From NCBI GenBank assembly GCA_947624475.1, contig CANQKK010000048.1, positions 1-6,474 on the forward strand: a stretch of 6,474 nt of DNA. Reading direction: 5' to 3'. Numbering within the stretch: the stretch's first letter is position 1; each line of letters opens with the position of its first letter. Position numbers and translations under genes: made by a program. Of this stretch, positions 1 to 5,444 are shown piece by piece. The stretch comes from an uncultured Bacilli bacterium (lineage in GTDB: Bacteria; Bacillota_I; Bacilli_A; RF39; UBA660). Below the pieces are notes generated by a model that saw nothing but the letters and a program-made list of their open reading frames with translations, had not been told where the DNA came from and did no database searches.

Positions 1-336
1 TATGAAAAATCTATAACAGCCAATATAGGACTAATGTATCCAAGTGACTATGGATATGGAGTAGATTTTACAAAATGTACTAAAGAGCCATATAACTTCA
101 ATACTGATACAAACTGTAAATCAAATGATTACCTATTTAAAGGTGAGTTTACATGGTTACTAAGCCCGAAGGCGTCTAACTCCGACTTTGCGTTCAATGT
201 GAGCTCGAGTGGCTTTGTCGGCAGCGCCAGTGTCTATGGCTCGAGTGCGGTCCAGCCAGTCCTATTTCTGTTATCTGAACAAGCCATCCGGGATGAACAC
301 ACGGGAGATAGTAGCGATCCAATCCGTTTACAATAG
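1..336 (+). CDS. C-terminal part of a surface protein with a lectin-like, possibly hypervariable domain (5' truncated)
   Basis: The reading frame is open from the first base, so the start and N-terminal domains lie outside the window; 111 codons and a TAG stop are visible. The fragment has an 'IGLMYPSDYGYG' segment near residue 9, two Cys (about residues 25 and 38), then 'WLLSP' (W52) followed by a pattern of alternating small and aromatic residues, 'SGFV', and 'VQPVLFLL' near residues 84-91, ending 'SSDPIRLQ'. From memory this layout matches the C-terminal domain of many gut Firmicute surface proteins, of the C-type-lectin-like or formylglycine-generating-enzyme-like kind, some of which are DGR targets. 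Up to about base 162 the gene is AT-rich like its neighbours; afterwards it is GC-rich and A-poor. The function is presumably ligand or surface binding, which is inferred. Family assignment is moderately sure; the reading frame is very sure. Confidence 0.75.
   Translation, partial: YEKSITANIGLMYPSDYGYGVDFTKCTKEPYNFNTDTNCKSNDYLFKGEFTWLLSPKASNSDFAFNVSSSGFVGSASVYGSSAVQPVLFLLSEQAIRDEHTGDSSDPIRLQ
163..270 (+). other. A-poor, GC-rich coding tract resembling a DGR variable region
   Basis: By hand count, bases 171-270 contain 14 A, 27 C, 30 G and 29 T (57% GC), inside an otherwise AT-rich gene. Of the 36 codons here, 15 end in C and 9 in T, and only 2 end in A. Many are of the form NNC or NNT (aac, tcc, gac, ttc, agc, ggc, gcc, gtc, tat), which is what adenine-directed mutagenesis of AAC/AAT template codons produces. 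The tract covers the part of the lectin-like fold that carries variable surface residues in known DGR targets. The 9-mer GCTCGAGTG occurs twice in the same frame, at 203-211 and 239-247. Simple horizontal transfer or cassette exchange from a GC-richer source would also explain the composition. Confidence 0.4.
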
Positions 337-355
337 GAAAAATGTGATAAAAAAA

Positions 356-438
356 GGCCCCATGAGGGCGGAGCCCCGAAAGTGGCCCGGCGCCCTTGGG
401 CGTCGTCATGCGTTTTGTTTCTCGCCGATAAGGCGAGA
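356..438. other. GC-rich structured noncoding element
   Basis: Just after the lectin-like gene, bases 356-445 are about 67% GC by hand count, against very AT-rich flanks. They can fold compactly: an outer stem CATGA (361-365) with TCATG (406-410) encloses a hairpin GGGC-GGA-GCCC (366-376) and a hairpin pairing 388-395 with 398-405 (one G-T pair; the loop opens to at least 4 bases). A separate perfect 7-bp hairpin follows, TCTCGCC-GATAA-GGCGAGA (420-438). Candidate roles are the IMH and cruciform that flank DGR variable regions, a structured 3' UTR or small RNA, or a REP-like palindromic element. None is proven. The rest of the 335-base gap before radC (439-532 in particular) is AT-rich with no gene or clear signal. 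Confidence 0.4.
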
Positions 439-532
439 GGCGTGAATTAGAAAAAAACTATAGATATGACGTCAGTTAGATAGTTGATAAGTATATAATT
501 ATAGCGGGAATAATATAATTACTTAGAGAGTG

Positions 533-570
533 AAAAATAGATATTTTCAAGAATGAAGATATCTATTTTT
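533..570. terminator. Bidirectional hairpin terminator, copy 1 of a shared sequence
   Basis: A 16-bp stem pairs 533-548 with 555-570 around a 6-base loop; there is one wobble pair (545 with 558). The left arm is AAAAATAGATATTTTC. The A-run on the left arm and T-run on the right arm give a U-tract in both directions. It lies downstream of the lectin-like gene and its GC-rich 3' region and upstream of the radC promoter, so it most likely ends the first transcript. The arms recur almost unchanged at 6394-6436. Confidence 0.7.
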
Positions 571-611
571 GGTTATTAAATAATATAATTTGAATAAATG
601 GATAAAAGGTA

Positions 612-640
612 TTGACTTAGAACTTTTTATTAAATATAAT
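612..640 (+). promoter_or_regulatory. Vegetative (sigma-A type) promoter of radC
   Basis: TTGACT (612-617) and a perfect TATAAT (635-640) are separated by exactly 17 bases. Transcription should begin near 647, giving a leader of about 25 bases with a GAGGGTGG ribosome binding site (657-664) before the radC ATG at 672. This is the best promoter match in the window. Confidence 0.8.
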
Positions 641-671
641 AAGTATTAAAAAAATAGAGGGTGGTTATAAG

Positions 672-1349
672 ATGAATTTTAAATTGTTACCGGATAATGA
701 AAAACCTAGAGAAAGGTTTATGAAGTATGGTAGAGAAAATGTTTCTAATGAGGAATTGATTGAGATTATATTAAGATCTGGTAATAGAAAACTTGGTATT
801 AAGGAAATTGCTCATAATATATTATCTTCGGTTAATAATATTAATGAGCTTAAAGATATGGAAATTAATGGGTTATGTAATATTGATGGTATGAGTAGGA
901 TTAAGGCTATTGAACTTAGTGCTGCAATAGAACTTGGAAGAAGGGTATATAGTGAAGATAAATATGAGGAATTGGTTTCTCTTACTGATCCTATTTCGAT
1001 TATAAATTATTTTAATGATTTATTTAAAAGTGAAAAACAGGAGTTGTTTTATGTTTTGTATTTGGATAATCAAAAGAAATATATTGATAAGAAGATGTTA
1101 TTTAAGGGAACAGTTAATTTTTCTTTAGTTCATCCGAGAGAGATATTTAAAAATGCTTACTTACTTTCTTCTAGTTATATTGTATGTATTCATAATCATC
1201 CTTCGGGTGATGCTAGTCCTAGTAGGAATGATATTGATTTGACTAGGAAACTTAAAGAACTTGGGGATATGCACGGTATTATTTTGATGGATCATATTAT
1301 TGTTGGAAGGGATAATTATTATAGTTTTTTTGAGGATAATAATATGTAA
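672..1349 (+). CDS. radC: RadC family JAB/MPN domain protein
   Basis: This 225-residue protein is full length for RadC (UPF0758). The N-terminus has the family opening 'PDNEKPRERFMKYG', followed by a helix-hairpin-helix-like segment at about residues 67-91 ending 'ELGRR'. The C-terminal half is the JAB/MPN+ metalloprotease-like domain: conserved Glu near E124, 'VHPREIF' at 153-159, the metal motif H174-x-H176-P-S-G with D187 after 'PSRND', and 'DHIIVG' at 207-212. All metal ligands are intact, so the protein should bind zinc. Historically it was called a DNA repair protein; its cellular role is not settled. The ATG at 672 has a GAGGGTGG site 7 bases upstream and its own promoter. It sits directly upstream of mreC, a common neighbourhood for this family in Firmicutes. 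Confidence 0.95.
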   Translation: MNFKLLPDNEKPRERFMKYGRENVSNEELIEIILRSGNRKLGIKEIAHNILSSVNNINELKDMEINGLCNIDGMSRIKAIELSAAIELGRRVYSEDKYEELVSLTDPISIINYFNDLFKSEKQELFYVLYLDNQKKYIDKKMLFKGTVNFSLVHPREIFKNAYLLSSSYIVCIHNHPSGDASPSRNDIDLTRKLKELGDMHGIILMDHIIVGRDNYYSFFEDNNM

Positions 1350-1367
1350 AAAATGGTAAATAAAGGC

Positions 1368-1396
1368 TTTTATTTTGGTTAAAAATATTATATAAT
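1368..1396 (+). promoter_or_regulatory. Possible weak promoter upstream of mreC
   Basis: A perfect TATAAT lies at 1391-1396 in the 71-base gap between radC and mreC. The only -35 candidate at 17 bases is TTTTAT (1368-1373), which is poor. mreCD may therefore have its own promoter or be read through from radC; the sequence does not decide. Confidence 0.25.
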
Positions 1397-1420
1397 AAAT
1401 TGTGATAGGAATGTGATATT

Positions 1421-2281
1421 ATGCTTGGGAAAAAGAGAAAGAGTATACCGAAAAAATATATTGTAATAGCACTTATTGTTTTACTTATAATTATATTAGT
1501 GGGATTTTCCTTAACTCTTAAGGATGATAGAAAACTTAATCCTGCCGAGTCTGTTATTAGAGATGCGGTTGTTTTTGCTGAAAAGGTAATTACTTATCCT
1601 TTTAAATATATATCTAAGGAAGTAGAAGAGTATAATGAACTTAAGGATACTTCAAGGGATAATGATATACTGGAGACTTCTCTTGATCGTATAGACTCAG
1701 TTGAGACAGAGAATATTGAACTTCGAAGACAGTTAGATGAACTTAAAGAGGAATTGGGTATCGAGCATACGCTTTCGGATTATGAATATTTAAATGCAAC
1801 GGTCGTAAGTAGGAATGTTGGTTTTTGGTATAATACGTTAACTATTGATAAGGGTACTTACAGTGGGGTAGCAAAAGATATGGTCGTCATTAATGCTAAG
1901 GGTCTTATTGGAAGGGTAATTAGAACGACAGCATTTACTTCGGAGATTAGATTACTTACGACTAGTGATACTAATAATAAGATATCGGTTCATGTAAGTG
2001 ATGGGGATACTAATTTGTATGGGCTTATTAATAGTTATGATTATAATAAGAATTTACTTGAAGTTGAGGGAATTAGTAATACGAAGAGTGTAAATGTCGG
2101 AGATTATGTATATACTTCGGGATTAGGTGGTATATTTCCATCGGGAATACTAATTGGTACCGTAACGGAAATTACGACTGATTCGTATGATTTGGCTAAG
2201 ATTATTAAAGTTACTCCTAGTGCTGATTTTACTGATATTAATTATGTTAGTATTTTAAAGAGAAAGAGTGATGGTGAGTAA
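1421..2281 (+). CDS. mreC: Rod shape-determining protein MreC
   Basis: MreC is a membrane-anchored scaffold of the elongation cell-wall machinery, contacting MreD and the penicillin-binding proteins outside the membrane. This 286-residue protein has a short Lys/Arg-rich cytoplasmic start, one membrane helix (about residues 13-33), a coiled-coil segment (about 66-115) and the extracellular beta-domain pair (about 122-280). Family signatures are 'ATVVSRN' (126-132), 'IDKGTYSGV' (142-150), 'GLIGRV' (161-166), 'LTTSDTN' (179-185) and 'VGDYVYTSGLGGIFPSGI' (226-243). Length is normal. The ATG at 1421 has an AGGA site (1407-1410) 10 bases upstream. The stop TAA shares its last A with the start of mreD. 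The usual upstream partner mreB is not here. Confidence 0.95.
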   Translation: MLGKKRKSIPKKYIVIALIVLLIIILVGFSLTLKDDRKLNPAESVIRDAVVFAEKVITYPFKYISKEVEEYNELKDTSRDNDILETSLDRIDSVETENIELRRQLDELKEELGIEHTLSDYEYLNATVVSRNVGFWYNTLTIDKGTYSGVAKDMVVINAKGLIGRVIRTTAFTSEIRLLTTSDTNNKISVHVSDGDTNLYGLINSYDYNKNLLEVEGISNTKSVNVGDYVYTSGLGGIFPSGILIGTVTEITTDSYDLAKIIKVTPSADFTDINYVSILKRKSDGE

Positions 2282-2787
2282 TGTTAATTGCTATTATTTA
2301 TCTACTTTTTTCTTTTATAATGGAAAATATAATGGGTAATATATTTTTAAGTACGTTATCTAATATAAGTTTTTTTACGACTATTTATACGGTATGTGCC
2401 TTAGTAGTTTTACTTCCTTACTTTGCTAATTATAAAAAATATTATATTCTAGTGGGAATATTTGGTCTTTTATTTGATATTGTGTATACGGGAAGTTTCT
2501 TTCTTAATTTCTTTATTTTTATTGTAATTGGGGTAGTTATTAATTTTTTATATCATATTTTATCTGAGAATATTGTGATGACTAATTTGATAAGTATAGT
2601 ATGTATAGGTTTATATCATATTTTATCTTTCTTTATACTTAGTATTACTAATTATGCTGATTATAGTATAATGCTTCTTTTAAAGGTTATCTTACATAGT
2701 TTGATTATGACTATTATATATACTAGTATAAGTTATTTAATTATTAAGTGGTTATATAATAGATTTAGTATAAGACAAGTAAAATAA
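2281..2787 (+). CDS. mreD: Rod shape-determining protein MreD
   Basis: A very hydrophobic 168-residue protein with about five or six membrane segments, as expected for MreD, the multi-pass partner of MreC in the elongasome. The segment 'GIFGLLFDIVYTGSFFLNFF' (about 60-79) carries the family feature of a Gly-Leu-x-x-Asp before the next hydrophobic stretch. The C-terminus is short and basic. Its start overlaps the mreC stop by one base (TAATG), with GGTGAG inside mreC just before it, so translation is probably coupled. MreD sequences are poorly conserved, and the call rests on membrane layout, length and position after mreC. Confidence 0.88.
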   Translation: MLIAIIYLLFSFIMENIMGNIFLSTLSNISFFTTIYTVCALVVLLPYFANYKKYYILVGIFGLLFDIVYTGSFFLNFFIFIVIGVVINFLYHILSENIVMTNLISIVCIGLYHILSFFILSITNYADYSIMLLLKVILHSLIMTIIYTSISYLIIKWLYNRFSIRQVK

Positions 2788-2788
2788 A

Positions 2789-2811
2789 AAATTTCTTATA
2801 AAAAGAAATTT
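2789..2811 (-). terminator. Hairpin terminator embedding the stop of the YqfQ-like gene
   Basis: A 9-bp stem pairs 2789-2797 with 2803-2811 around ATAAA. On the minus strand it is followed by a T-rich run, so it suits the minus-strand gene, whose TAA stop (2796-2798) and last codons lie inside the hairpin. It begins two bases after the mreD stop and may also slow convergent transcription from mreCD, though no good T-run follows on the plus strand. Confidence 0.5.
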
Positions 2812-3269
2812 GGATTATTTTCGTTTGATATGTATTCTTGTTTAGTAGATTCTTCATCTACTTTTTTTTCTGTTTGGTTTTTTGATGAATTTTCTATAGC
2901 TGTGTTATTGTTTTTAGAATATTTGTTGGAACTTTGTCCTATATCGGTTTCATCTTTAAAGACAGATGCTATCTTTAACATCGATCTCATGTTATTCATC
3001 ATGGGACCTACTTCTTTGACTATTGGGATAGCCTCTTTGACAACTCCTAGTGCTCTAGAAGTATTCCCTAACATACTAGACCAATTGATACCTCGAAGTG
3101 AAGATAATATACCACCTGGTCCTCTATGACCTAAAATACTTCTTAGGCCACTTGAAGCACTGGAGGCTCCTAGCGGAGCGGTAAAACCTCTTCCTAAAGT
3201 CATTGGTATTCCCATTTGATATGGTACTGATGGCATCATAAATGGTCCTGAATAATAGTTTCCATACAT
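2796..3269 (-). CDS. VrrA/YqfQ-like protein
   Basis: This 157-residue protein is read against all its neighbours. Residues 1-35 are rich in Met, Pro, Gly and Tyr, followed by a Gly/Ser/Leu segment ('GGILSSLRGINWSSMLGN', about 52-69). The conserved-looking core is 'VVKEAIPIVKEVGPMMNNMR' then 'SMLKI' (76-100). The tail from about 106 is hydrophilic, rich in Asn, Ser, Lys and Glu, and likely disordered. The order (low-complexity start, 'GGILSSL', 'VGPMMNNMRSMLKI') recalls the Bacillus YqfQ/VrrA family, whose function is unknown to me. There is no clear signal peptide or membrane helix. The start is well supported: AGGAAGGGG lies 8 bases upstream on the minus strand. The gene is real; the family call is moderate. 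Confidence 0.65.
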   Translation of the reverse strand: MYGNYYSGPFMMPSVPYQMGIPMTLGRGFTAPLGASSASSGLRSILGHRGPGGILSSLRGINWSSMLGNTSRALGVVKEAIPIVKEVGPMMNNMRSMLKIASVFKDETDIGQSSNKYSKNNNTAIENSSKNQTEKKVDEESTKQEYISNENNPNFFL

Positions 3270-3291
3270 TGATAATACCCCTTCCTAAAAT

Positions 3292-3320
3292 AATATATGA
3301 AAAAATAAAAAAAATGTTAA
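3292..3320 (-). promoter_or_regulatory. Probable promoter of the YqfQ-like gene
   Basis: On the minus strand, TTAACA (plus bases 3315-3320) and TATATT (plus bases 3292-3297) are 17 bases apart, the spacer being nearly all T. The predicted leader would be only about 15 bases, placing the ribosome binding site at its 5' end, which lowers confidence. Confidence 0.35.
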
Positions 3321-3345
3321 AAAAGTCTATAATATATGTTATAAT
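3317..3345 (+). promoter_or_regulatory. Extended -10 promoter of the pilC-pilD operon
   Basis: TGTTATAAT (3337-3345) is a perfect -10 box with the TG of an extended -10 element. A weak -35, TTAAAA, lies 17 bases upstream (3317-3322). It lies about 43 bases before the pilC ATG and its -35 overlaps the minus-strand promoter, so the two divergent units may share control. A second TATAAT sits at 3328-3333 without a TG. Confidence 0.6.
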
Positions 3346-3387
3346 TATATGTAGAGTAGAGGAAAAAAGAATAGAGGAGCATTAGAT

Positions 3388-4653
3388 ATGAATAAAAGTA
3401 ATGTAACTTCGACTAGGGCAGGTAAAAATACTGGAAAGAATAAAACGAGATATAATTATGTTGCTTTTGATAGAGATGGTAAAAAAGAAAAGGGATATTT
3501 TGATGCTCAGAGAAAGGTTGATGTCGAGTCTTTTCTTACTGCTAATGGTTATAAGGTAATCGAGATAAAAGAGGTTAATGTAAGTAAGTTTTCTTCTTTT
3601 ATGAAATTAGAAAGAGAAATGCGATATAAGGATTTGGTGTTCTTTTTAACACAACTCTCTACTTATATTAAGTCGGGTATACCTCTTACGGATGCGGTAG
3701 CGATACTTGGAAGTCAGACAAAGAGTATAAAAAATAGACAACTATTTAGGAGAATTGTCTATGAACTTAATACGGGAACACAGTTTAGCGAGGCTCTTGC
3801 TAATCAGGGAGGTACTTTTCCGAAACTTCTTATTAATATGATTAGAGCATCGGAACTTACGGGAGATCTTACTGAAGCACTAGATGATATGGCTTCTTAT
3901 TATAAGACTGCTGATATTAATAGAAAGCAAATTATATCTGCTATGACGTATCCTAGTATCGTACTTGTAATTGCTCTTGCCGTGCTTACTTTTTTACTAG
4001 TTTACATCGTTCCAAAGTTTGATAGTATCTTTGAGGAGTTAGGATCTAATCTTCCTAGTATTACTTTGTTTTTGATTAATGCAAGTAATTTTATGCAGGA
4101 TAATATTATTAAGATTATTTTGATTTTGATATTACTTGGTATTATTTTTACGATGATGTATAGGAATGTGAAGAAGTTTAGGTACATGATTCAATATCTA
4201 CTGATGCATCTTCCTGTAATTAGGGATATACTTATGTATAGTGAGATTATTATGTTTACGAAGACATTTTCTTCACTTATTAGACACGATGTATTTATTA
4301 CGGATAGTGTCGAGATGTTAGGTAGTATTACAAATAATGAGATATATAAAGAAATTATTAGGGAAGCGATTAATAATTTGAGTTCGGGAGAGGGAATAGC
4401 CAAGGCTTTTGAGAATAGATGGTGTTTTCCGAGAATTGCCTACGAGATGCTTCTTACGGGAGAGAAAACTGGTAGTATTGGAATGATGATGGAAAATGTT
4501 GCTAATTACTATGAGGAAGAACAGAAGACTTTAGTTCAGAGACTTAAGAGTCTTATCGAACCGGTAATGATAATTTTACTTGCTCTGATAGTTGGAGTAA
4601 TTTTACTAGCAATATTTATTCCGATGTTTAGTATGTATGGAGATATATTGTAG
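3388..4653 (+). CDS. pilC: Type II secretion/type IV pilus inner-membrane platform protein (PilC/GspF/ComGB family)
   Basis: PilC-type proteins form the membrane platform on which an ATPase drives pilin assembly. This 421-residue protein has normal length. After a basic N-terminus comes the small GspF N-terminal module (about 22-62, 'YNYVAFDRDGKKEKGYF'). Two T2SSF domains follow, at about 82-210 and 286-412. Each carries the family marks: 'SGIPLTDAV' (96-104), 'ELTGDL' (156-161) and 'AMTYPSIV' (185-192) in the first, 'LLTGEKTGSIG' (355-365) and 'EPVMI' (391-395) in the second. Membrane helices are near 189-209, 240-257 and 393-415. GAGGAG (3374-3379) lies 8 bases before the ATG. The prepilin peptidase gene follows immediately. 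The ATPase normally next to it is not in the window. It may serve a pilus or a competence pseudopilus; the sequence cannot tell which. Confidence 0.94.
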   Translation: MNKSNVTSTRAGKNTGKNKTRYNYVAFDRDGKKEKGYFDAQRKVDVESFLTANGYKVIEIKEVNVSKFSSFMKLEREMRYKDLVFFLTQLSTYIKSGIPLTDAVAILGSQTKSIKNRQLFRRIVYELNTGTQFSEALANQGGTFPKLLINMIRASELTGDLTEALDDMASYYKTADINRKQIISAMTYPSIVLVIALAVLTFLLVYIVPKFDSIFEELGSNLPSITLFLINASNFMQDNIIKIILILILLGIIFTMMYRNVKKFRYMIQYLLMHLPVIRDILMYSEIIMFTKTFSSLIRHDVFITDSVEMLGSITNNEIYKEIIREAINNLSSGEGIAKAFENRWCFPRIAYEMLLTGEKTGSIGMMMENVANYYEEEQKTLVQRLKSLIEPVMIILLALIVGVILLAIFIPMFSMYGDIL

Positions 4654-4657
4654 GTGA
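4652..4657 (+). promoter_or_regulatory. Ribosome binding site deciding the pilD start
   Basis: AGGTGA overlaps the pilC stop codon (TAG, 4651-4653) and lies 5 bases before ATG 4663. The in-frame GTG at 4654 is part of this site, so it is an unlikely start. The overlap suggests pilD is translated by ribosomes leaving pilC. Confidence 0.6.
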
Positions 4658-4662
4658 TAATT

Positions 4663-5430
4663 ATGGAACTATATATATACATAATTCTCTTTGTGTCAGG
4701 TAGTATTATGGGAAGTTTTTTCCATGTCGTTGCCTTTAGACTATCTAATAATGAGTCACTTTTGTGGCCGGCGAGTCACTGTCATAATTGCTCACATAGA
4801 CTTAGATGGTACGAACTTATACCAATAGTTTCCTATATTATTCAAAAGGGTAAAAGTAGATGCTGTAAAACGAGGATACCTTCTAGTTACTTGATAATTG
4901 AACTTATTACAGGTATACTTTATATGGTATCTTATCATTCTTTTGGACTTAGTTATGAATTTGTTATTAGTTTGATATTTATATCATCACTTATTATACT
5001 TATCGTAAGTGATATTGAATATATGATAATACTAGATGAAGTTATTGCTATACCAAGTATTTTAATTATCATTTTGAGTCTTATTTTCTTTGGACTTGAA
5101 GTGACTGCTGAAAGTATTATTAACGGAATACTTGCATTTATCACGATGTATGTGGTAAAATTAATAGGGGATAGGATGTTTAAGAAAGAGTCGATGGGCG
5201 GAGGAGATATTAAACTGATGTTTTTGTTTGGACTAGTTATTGGATATACTCTTTCGGTGTGCGACATCTTCTTAGCAACATTTATTGCTTTTCCAATTGC
5301 AATATATATGCTTGTTAAACAGAAAGATAATCTTATACCTTTTGGACCATTCTTAGCAATGGGAGCAATACTTATTCATATATCAAAAGTTGATATATCG
5401 GGAGTAATTAATATAATTAAAAATTTGTAG
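4663..5430 (+). CDS. pilD: Prepilin peptidase (PilD/ComC, leader peptidase A24)
   Basis: The enzyme is an aspartic protease of the inner membrane that cleaves prepilin leaders and in many species N-methylates the new end. Starting at ATG 4663 it has 255 residues, normal size, with about seven to eight membrane segments. 'GSFFHVVAFRL' (17-27) is the conserved start, and 'ELIPIVSYI' (51-59) follows the first cysteine pair. The catalytic aspartates are present: D117 in 'SDIEYMIILDE' and D182 in the GxGD motif 'MGGGDIKLM' (178-186). The zinc loop is irregular: C40-x-x-C43 is normal, but the second pair is adjacent (C67-C68) instead of CxxC. The gene sits between pilC and a secreted-protein gene with stop-start spacing of a few bases. 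The in-frame GTG at 4654 would add three residues and is less likely. Confidence 0.94.
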   Translation: MELYIYIILFVSGSIMGSFFHVVAFRLSNNESLLWPASHCHNCSHRLRWYELIPIVSYIIQKGKSRCCKTRIPSSYLIIELITGILYMVSYHSFGLSYEFVISLIFISSLIILIVSDIEYMIILDEVIAIPSILIIILSLIFFGLEVTAESIINGILAFITMYVVKLIGDRMFKKESMGGGDIKLMFLFGLVIGYTLSVCDIFLATFIAFPIAIYMLVKQKDNLIPFGPFLAMGAILIHISKVDISGVINIIKNL

Positions 5431-5444
5431 GAGGAAATTATACG

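Noticed and set aside
194..445. Open frames on both strands across the GC-rich region as extra genes
   Set aside because: They overlap the lectin-like gene and the structured element, have no ribosome binding site and encode no recognisable protein.
467..474. Perfect palindrome TGACGTCA as an operator
   Set aside because: A single 8-bp palindrome with no paired site or nearby promoter; could be chance.
456..485. Inverted repeat AACTAT/ATAGTT as a terminator or binding site
   Set aside because: Only 6 bp with an 18-base loop, all weak pairs but one; expected by chance in AT-rich DNA.
1358..1375. AT-only 7-bp hairpin between radC and mreC as a terminator
   Set aside because: The stem is all A-T, lacks a proper T-run after it and overlaps the candidate -35 of mreC.
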